Both the position numbers and the translations under genes were made by a program. The notes under the pieces were generated by a model. It saw nothing but the letters and a program-made list of their open reading frames with translations, searched no databases and was not told where the DNA came from. Positions 58,261 to 64,000 of a DNA stretch of 64,000 nucleotides are shown here, in pieces (within the stretch, counting starts at the first letter, position 1; each line of letters begins with the position of its first letter). Origin of the DNA: Sorex araneus (taxonomy: Eukaryota > Chordata > Mammalia > Eulipotyphla > Soricidae); contig NC_073307.1 in NCBI RefSeq assembly GCF_027595985.1, forward strand, positions 10,932,432 through 10,996,431, given 5' to 3'.

Positions 58261-58499
58261 GGATGTGGGGGTGATCTGGCTGCGACATCTGTCACCCCAT
58301 TGATCACCGGAGTTGGCTGATCTGGCTGGCTAGGTGGGTGTCTTCTTCCTCCCTCACCGCTTCATGTGTGTCCCTCCCAAAGCTGCGGTCTCACTTGGTC
58401 AAAGAGGATGGCCTTCCCCAAACAGAGACAGACTGGTCTTCGGTCGAAGGTATGTGAGTAGCTGCGCTCCTCAGCTAGAACCTCCAAACAAGCTCTCAA
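58261..58499 (+). pseudogene. RN7SK: 7SK small nuclear RNA retrocopy, truncated (first ~240 nt)
   Basis: Starts with GGATGTG at the first base of 7SK RNA and follows it through GATCTGGCTGCGACATCTGT, CACCCCATTGATC, GGCTGATCTGGCTGGCTAGG, CTCCCTCACCGCT, ACTGGTCTTCGGTC and TAGAACCTCCAAACAAGC to CTCTCAA, then stops matching. The remaining ~90 nt, including the 3' hairpin and U-run, are absent. Many family CpGs have become TG or CA. 7SK RNA normally holds P-TEFb inactive via HEXIM. This copy lacks the 3' domain and any recognisable Pol III promoter upstream, so it is a pseudogene. Confidence 0.93.
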
Positions 58500-58695
58500 C
58501 TGAAGAGTGAAACACTCCACTCACGGATCTTAATATGAGCACGCGCCCCAGGCCCTGCCTATCTCTTTGCCTGTACCCTGCCTTTACCAGCCTGGGAGGA
58601 CCCAGGAAAGCCTCTACAATCTGGGAATAAAGTTCTTTTCTATTTCAAGTTCTCTATGGTCTTTGGTACAATTCTGACAATTCACCTCTTGCACC
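58500..58695 (+). other. LTR-like or mRNA-3'-end-like segment fused to the 7SK copy
   Basis: CACTCCACTCACGGATCTTA, ATGAGCACGCGCCCC, CCCAGGAAAGCCTC and AATAAAG at 58626-58632, then CTATTTCAAGTTCTCTATGG. This looks like the R/U5 end of a retroviral LTR, but no TG start or target duplication was found. Confidence 0.35.
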
Positions 58696-58943
58696 CCAGA
58701 TATCTACTTAAAAAATTTTAGTTTAATAAAGTCGAGAGGTATATACATACACATAATGTATAGAAGTTAAAATGGCTTGTAACATTTTGTAAACCATTCT
58801 TCCTATACTTATGATATTGTCGCTATCTCCAAAACCACCGCTACATATTTATACTTACACACTCCTTTCCTGGACCATGTGTTAAAAGATATAAATGATA
58901 TTAAAAATACACACAAGTTTGTACCAATGTCATTTTCATTGTC

Positions 58944-59028
58944 TTCCTTCCTTCCTTCCTTCCTTCCTTCCTTCCTTCCTTCCTTCCTTCCTTCCTTCCT
59001 TCCTTCCTTCCTTCCTTCCTTCCTTCCT

Positions 59029-59076
<48 letters not shown>

Positions 59077-59079
59077 TCG
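58944..59079. repeat. (CCTT)n followed by (CTTT)n microsatellite
   Basis: About 136 bp of near-perfect tetranucleotides: first CCTT units, then CTTT units next to the SINE body. The order fits stepwise mutation of a poly(T) (antisense A-tail) stretch. Confidence 0.95.
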
Positions 59080-59241
59080 CTTTTTGGGTCACACCCAGCG
59101 ATGCTCAGGGGTTACTCCTGGCTTTGCACTCAGGAATTACTCCTGGCGGTGCTTGGGGAACCATATGGGATGCCGGGATCAAACCCGGGTCGGCCACGTG
59201 CAAGGCAAACACCCTGCCCGCTGTGCTATCGCTCCAGCCCC
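59080..59241 (-). mobile_element. SINE-A, whose tail has grown into a CCTT/CTTT microsatellite
   Basis: Antisense SINE-A with conserved body and 5' end CTATCGCTCCAGCCCC. TCATTGT occurs beyond the microsatellite on the left and immediately right of the SINE, so the tetranucleotide tract is inside the insertion and derives from its tail. Confidence 0.92.
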
Positions 59242-59392
59242 TCATTGTGTTTCTTTAAAAAACTAAGTTTCTTTTGTTCTACAAGTAGTTATAGCATATC
59301 TTATTGATATTTTTGATTTATTTTGTTGCAGTTAATATTTACTTAATAGTAAGAAATAAAAATACCCAATTTCTTTTTTGCATTTGCAAATA

Positions 59393-59444
59393 TATATGTA
59401 TATATGTGTATATATATATATATACATACGTGTGTGTGTGTGTC
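59393..59444. repeat. Mixed (TA)n/(TATG)n/(GT)n microsatellite
   Basis: ATATATGTATATATGTGTAT followed by TA and GTGT runs. Confidence 0.9.
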
Positions 59445-59949
59445 CTTTGAAGCTAGATCTACACTTACATGTGGACAGAGAACTACATGTCATCAGAAAG
59501 CATTTCTGAAAACTAGACCAATAAAAGGAGTTGGTAACACAGGTGTGCTTTCAAGAATATTTAGTTTACAGAAAGCATCTGGCATGTGAGGAAAAGGAAT
59601 GTGGCTTAAGCCAGTTGCATATCAAATTAATCATTTGAGATTGTTAAAAGATTATAGTATCTCATACATCTACTTGTTCACATTTTGTAAGCCCCTAAAT
59701 AGAACTTGTAAGTAGGGCAATTAATTTTTTTCTTCATTAACTTTAATTATGCTCAGAAGCCTGGAAATTTTGGAGCAATTTCAAAAAGCGAGCTTGCTTA
59801 CTAAGTGGATTTTCCCAAGTTCTCACAAATCACACTAACACTAAAAACATCAGTGCAGGTCTCATTAAGAAGAAAAATAAGAAACCCATGAAAATCTAAA
59901 TTATGTTAGTTTAAGTTTACAATGAAGTATTTCTTTAATGATGTGATAA

Positions 59950-60100
59950 GGGACTGGAGTGATAGTGTAGTGCATGCGACACACTTGCCTTGCATTCCGT
60001 TGACCTGGTCTATCCCCTGCACCCCTAAGCCCATGAAGAGTGATCTCTCAGAGTGAAGTGTGGAGTACGCCATTAGCACAACCAAAACTCAAAGGGAAGA
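59950..60100 (+). mobile_element. SINE-A, diverged
   Basis: GGGACTGGAGTGATAGTGTA head, CACTTGCCTTGCATTCCGTT and CACAACCAAAACTC end. Confidence 0.75.
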
Positions 60101-60104
60101 AATG

Positions 60105-62060
60105 TAATGAAAGATAATACTAAATTTGTACCTACCTTCTAGACGTAATTCTCTGTAAAGAGATTCGTAAGGAGCTTTTCTTTTTAAATATTCGTATGAT
60201 CCAGTAATTTTCTTTTCTAGTTTCTATCATTATATTGAATCAGAATGAAGCAAGCAAAACTTACAGTGATCTAGAAGTCTTTTCTTAATGAGTATCATTA
60301 TCCCTTCTATAAATCATGTTTGATATCAGTAGGCATGTATTGTAGCAACTTTTTTTCTGTGAAAGTTAAATAAATCAGAAACTAATTAAAATAGTTCACT
60401 TATGAAATGATAAAATATATTCTGTTTTTTACAAATTGTCTGAAGTTTCCAAATTTAGTAAGTGGAGCTGCATTGGTCCCATTGTTTTGCTAAGAAAAAT
60501 GATTAACTTTGGGAAAAGTAAAAGCTGGTTAAATCTTTCATACATTAAAAACTAATAATAATTTAACAAAAGAATCTTCAATTACTTCAATAGGTGTCCA
60601 TTAAGAGAAATAGAATTAAAAATGAGTGTAAATGCAAGAAAACATAGCGAAACAATTGTGCATATTCATTATATGTAATAAAATCTAAGTATTTTACACC
60701 ACACTGCTTTAAAAAATCAGAATAATTTTTCAATTAGAAGACCGAGTGCTACCTGCCATTGTCATATTATTTATTTTTCATAATTACATTGGCCACTGAA
60801 CTTTACATTTTAAGGAAAACTTAACATTTCTCTAATGATTATCATGCCTCTACTATTCTCCATAAGTGCTTGAGGCTAAAGCTAAATGTACATTTATAAC
60901 AGTAAAATGGTACTTTCTAATATGGTGGCTTTCCTTTCAAAATTAAATTATAGCCGTAAAGATAATGCAAAGGGATAGAGCGCATGTCTCACTGCACAAA
61001 CCCCTGAGTTTGTTGCCAACAAGCATGTCTACCGAAGCACCGCTAAGACACCTACTATTTTTAAGACTGAGTTTAAAATATTTTTTATTGATTGAGTTAA
61101 ATGAAGCCATTATTATCTGAAGTAGTGACTACTGGATGTCTTGATATTGCTGATAAACAAACTCGCTAAAACTAGACTTTACACATCATAAACAATGAGG
61201 TGCACGATTTGATTACAGGATAGTTGGATTAGAAATATTAGACTCATGACTCCAAATACTATTGCCTCTTTTCAATACCTCCTTACCTTTTCGTATAAGG
61301 TCCATTGATATATAAAAACGAATTCACTTTATTAAATGAAGTGAAATAATTAAACGTTTGAATATTCTTAAATTAAATAATTTAAGTGATTTAAATTAAA
61401 TAATTAAATATTTCAAGTTTTATTAAATGGAACTTGAAATAATTCACTTGGAAGAAATGATTGCTTCATGGATTTCTATTTAATTGAAATTATATTGGAC
61501 TCTTAAAACTATCCCATGAGAATAAGCTTAGGATAAAGGAGTAATAGTATTCAATGAGATATAATTTCACCACGCAAATCTTAAAAAAGTAAGCAAATTT
61601 GGCACAAACAACATAAATATATGACAATCTTCCCTTTGAGTAAAAAAATTCAACACTTTTGAGAAAATACAACTTATTCTTATCTGAGGTACAGTGCACT
61701 AAGAAAAGCCTTGAATTTTGTAGTTTTTAATGCTTGCACATATTAACACATTTTGAACTGTAAAACAACTCATTTACTAAAGGGAGCCTTGTACTTGCCT
61801 CTAAAATTTAATTACTTAACGCAGTACATAAGATTTTATATATTTCATATTAAATAATTCATTTTATATTTACTTGGCATTGGATACTTTGATTACCTGT
61901 TGAGTTATTCGTGAGAATAGAAAATTATGCTCTGCTAATATTTGGGATAAGACACATACATTGCTGAGAAACAGCAAGAGCAAAATGGCAAAAACAGTCC
62001 CAGCTTTATGTAACTATTTCATGCAGTGAAATGATGGTTTTGTCCTTATCTTTTAAAATA
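60105..62060. other. AT-rich intergenic DNA
   Basis: Apart from a weak SINE head (60968-61062) no feature is supported. 61320-61490 has many ATTAAATAATTAAAT-like words, a locally self-complementary low-complexity patch. Confidence 0.5.
60968..61062 (+). mobile_element. SINE-A-like head, very old
   Basis: AAAGGGATAGAGCGCATGTC, CACTGCACAAACCCCTGAG and GAAGCACCGCTAAGACACC. Confidence 0.4.
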
Positions 62061-62066
62061 ATGGTA

Positions 62067-62232
62067 GAGGGACTGGAGCAATAGTGCAGCAGGTAAGACT
62101 CTGGCCTTGCACGTGGTAGATCCAGGTTCTGTCCCAGCACCCCTGAGCACTGCCAGGAGTCATCCCTGAGCGCAGAGTCAGGGGTAAGTCCTGAGCACCA
62201 CAAGATGCAGCCCCAAAATTTAAAATAAAATA
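62067..62232 (+). mobile_element. SINE-A
   Basis: GGGACTGGAGCAATAGTGCA head, CTTGCACGTGGTAGATCCAG, GAGCACTGCCAGGAGTCATC and AGATGCAGCCCCAAAATTTA with an A-rich tail. Confidence 0.88.
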
Positions 62233-62429
62233 AAGCTAAAGAACAGAGGCGATGCTTAGAGGAAATTCAATCCTAGAATTATAATGGAATTAGTGGTGAA
62301 TTATATGGAAGGAGCAGACCATACAAACTGATAGAAACAGTGACAATATTTCCTCACTGCATTAAAGATGTTAATTCTACTTTTAAATTATGACTGGTTA
62401 ATTAATAGTAGGAACGGTGCTGAATGAAA

Positions 62430-62572
62430 CTTGGCGGGGAGAGAGGGGCGTGAGGGCAAAGCTCTGCACTCAGGGTTTCTGGCAATTCTCAAGGATGAGC
62501 CAGTACCAGGGCATGAACCCTGGACCTACTGCATGAAAAGATATGCTTCGGTCTGTTGCTCTCTCTCCCAGG
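62430..62572 (-). mobile_element. SINE-A-like, diverged antisense
   Basis: AGCTCTGCACTCAGGGTTTC, GCCAGTACCAGGGCATGAAC and CTGTTGCTCTCTCTCCCA. Confidence 0.55.
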
Positions 62573-63305
62573 TTTGAGACATTTTAAAAATTACACATTT
62601 ATTCACAGGTTTTCTGCCTGACTCTAAGGCACAGCAATTTGGCTGTCTATTATGTAATTGTTTGAGTCTAAATTTAATCTAATTTGTTAATCTGAATACT
62701 CACTCGTGACATAATTCATGCGCGTTAGTCATAATGTCTAATTAAAGTCTCCAGAGCAAAGACAGGCTCTAGCAACACCACTCAGATGGTGAAGTGCAAA
62801 TGGGAAAACATGATGAGGAGGAAAAATCAATAATATACTGGGACTGGAAAGGAATTTTACATTATTGAACATCCCTTGAGAGAAACAGAAGCAGAACTAA
62901 AGAACTAGTTGGAGGAAGTAAATATCTAAATAGCATGATTTCTTGTTTCAGGCAAAGTTGTTGAATACATAATACTAATAAGCTGAACAGCAGTATATGC
63001 CTTAAACTGAAGAACTAAGACTCCTTTATCAGATATGTCCATTAGGAAATGAAATTTTCCAAAGTGAGAGTAATAAAAAAACAGGATAACATTCTATTCT
63101 AGATATTGAGTAGCAAAATTTTATATTTATGACTTCCATTATTTTAAAAAATCTATGATACAGGCAAAATTAACTTTACCACTTATATCTTCTCTTTGCC
63201 TTGGGCAAATCATCAATTGTTCAATTTCAACTTTTTGGAATTTAAATTGCTAAGAGATGTTCATAATCCTATTATCAAGATTTAATATAATAGACTCTAA
63301 TATAT

Positions 63306-63535
63306 AAATGTAGTATTAAGTACAATATTCATGAAACTTTCAAAAACGTTTTAGAACAAGATATTGTATCTAGAACCTATACAATATCTTTATCCATTTT
63401 CTACTCTGAGCTTTAGTCGTTCCAATTTATAAAGGTAGAATTAAAAACAGTGTTCATGCAACTTTTCAAACTGTTTAAAACAAGATGTATACAATATCTT
63501 CTCCCATTTTCTACCAACAGCTTTACGCATCATTA
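63306..63535. repeat. Diverged tandem duplication, ~125 bp period
   Basis: Two copies share GT(A/T)(G/T)AATTAA-like starts, TTCATGAAACTTTCAAA / TTCATGCAACTTTTCAAA, ACAAGAT, TATACAATATCTT and CCATTTTCTAC followed by AGCTTTA. The second copy lacks ~20 bp. Confidence 0.8.
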
Positions 63536-63783
63536 AATGTGCTAATTTGCATGAAAGCAAACGCGACAGTCCGCGACACATGTGGCTTCCGATGCACAAA
63601 CGAGTTACCTTAAAAATACGGGGATTAAACCTTTTTACTGCTCGGTTTCGTTTGGATTTGTAGAATGACTATGAGATGCACTCTGGAGACAAAACGCCTG
63701 AGATGAAATCCCACCTGCTCCATTAAATGAGGACGTACACTTGATCGGTTGTGAAAACCTAAGCTTCGATTGGAATTACGTCT
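63526..63783. promoter_or_regulatory. CpG-dense candidate conserved element with octamer site
   Basis: About 15 CpGs in 260 bp of otherwise CpG-poor DNA. ATTTGCAT, the POU-factor octamer, lies at 63545-63552, beside TAAT/ATTA homeodomain-type cores. No open frame of note. This composition is usual for constrained enhancers in gene deserts, but function is inferred. Confidence 0.35.
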
Positions 63784-64000
63784 TCAAAGCCCTGTGTGTT
63801 TATAAGGCAATTGAACCATGCTCTAATTTGGAGTATGGTGCCACAAAACATTTAGACAGGTCAGCCAACATTTCAATCCAATCACATTAGTCCTCTAAGT
63901 CTAAACTCAGAAAGTGGAAAACAATAGCAATAGCAAAAATTTCAGGAGCTTCTTGTTTCTGAGGACTGGTGATGATTTACATTTCCTTTCATTGGCGTTT

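Noticed and set aside
58261-58499. Functional 7SK gene
   Set aside because: The last ~90 nt are missing, CpGs are decayed, and no upstream PSE/TATA is recognisable because a SINE abuts it.
58879-59307. Frames of 142 and 123 codons rich in LPSF/SFLS
   Set aside because: They read through the CCTT/CTTT microsatellite into the antisense SINE-A.

Overview
This window is mammalian nuclear DNA, almost certainly from a red-toothed shrew (Sorex, best guess S. araneus). Three things show it: one vertebrate gene (TRAM1L1), a very abundant tRNA-headed SINE typical of shrews, and an RTE-type non-LTR retrotransposon whose protein closely resembles nematode RTE elements. In other mammals TRAM1L1 lies alone in a gene desert between NDST4 and NDST3, and the AT-rich, gene-poor, repeat-rich layout fits that.

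The only confident intact gene is TRAM1L1 at 7387-8541 on the minus strand. It is intronless and lies in a CpG island (about 7440-9010) with a (CGC)12 tract in its 5' UTR. The 3.2 kb below its stop holds two isolated CpG-dense patches and several minus-strand AATAAA signals, suggesting a long 3' UTR or a second minus-strand transcript. Three other minus-strand stretches (13616-13767, 17488-17700, 48590-48835) look exon-like but are not recognised.

Most of the rest is mobile DNA. I use working names. SINE-A is a tRNA-derived head with an A-tail (about 170 bp), several copies having 14-16 bp target duplications as expected of L1 mobilisation. SINE-B has the same head joined to a tail ending in repeated GTGCTACA units. 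SINE-C is a longer relative (about 450-570 bp). The SINE-B and SINE-C tails match the 3' end of the RTE element at 53348-53753 (+) and 53829-54660 (-), so these SINEs probably use the RTE machinery. L1 is represented by 3' ends with G-rich tracts and by HAL1-like relics.

Endogenous retroviruses are represented by solo LTRs with target duplications (16283-17414, 31815-32219, 52788-53146, 55098-55845, 56684-57719) and one internal fragment (41140-44337). The fragment has an LTR, a degenerate primer-binding site, a 790 bp purine tract in the leader, broken gag frames and a degenerate dUTPase segment; pol and env are absent. A truncated 7SK RNA copy (58261-58499) begins exactly at the RNA's first base and abuts a SINE-B head-to-head.

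The right end (60100-64000) is AT-rich single-copy-looking DNA, except for a CpG-dense patch with an octamer site at 63526-63783 that may be a conserved regulatory element. No CRISPR array, functional tRNA or rRNA gene was seen.
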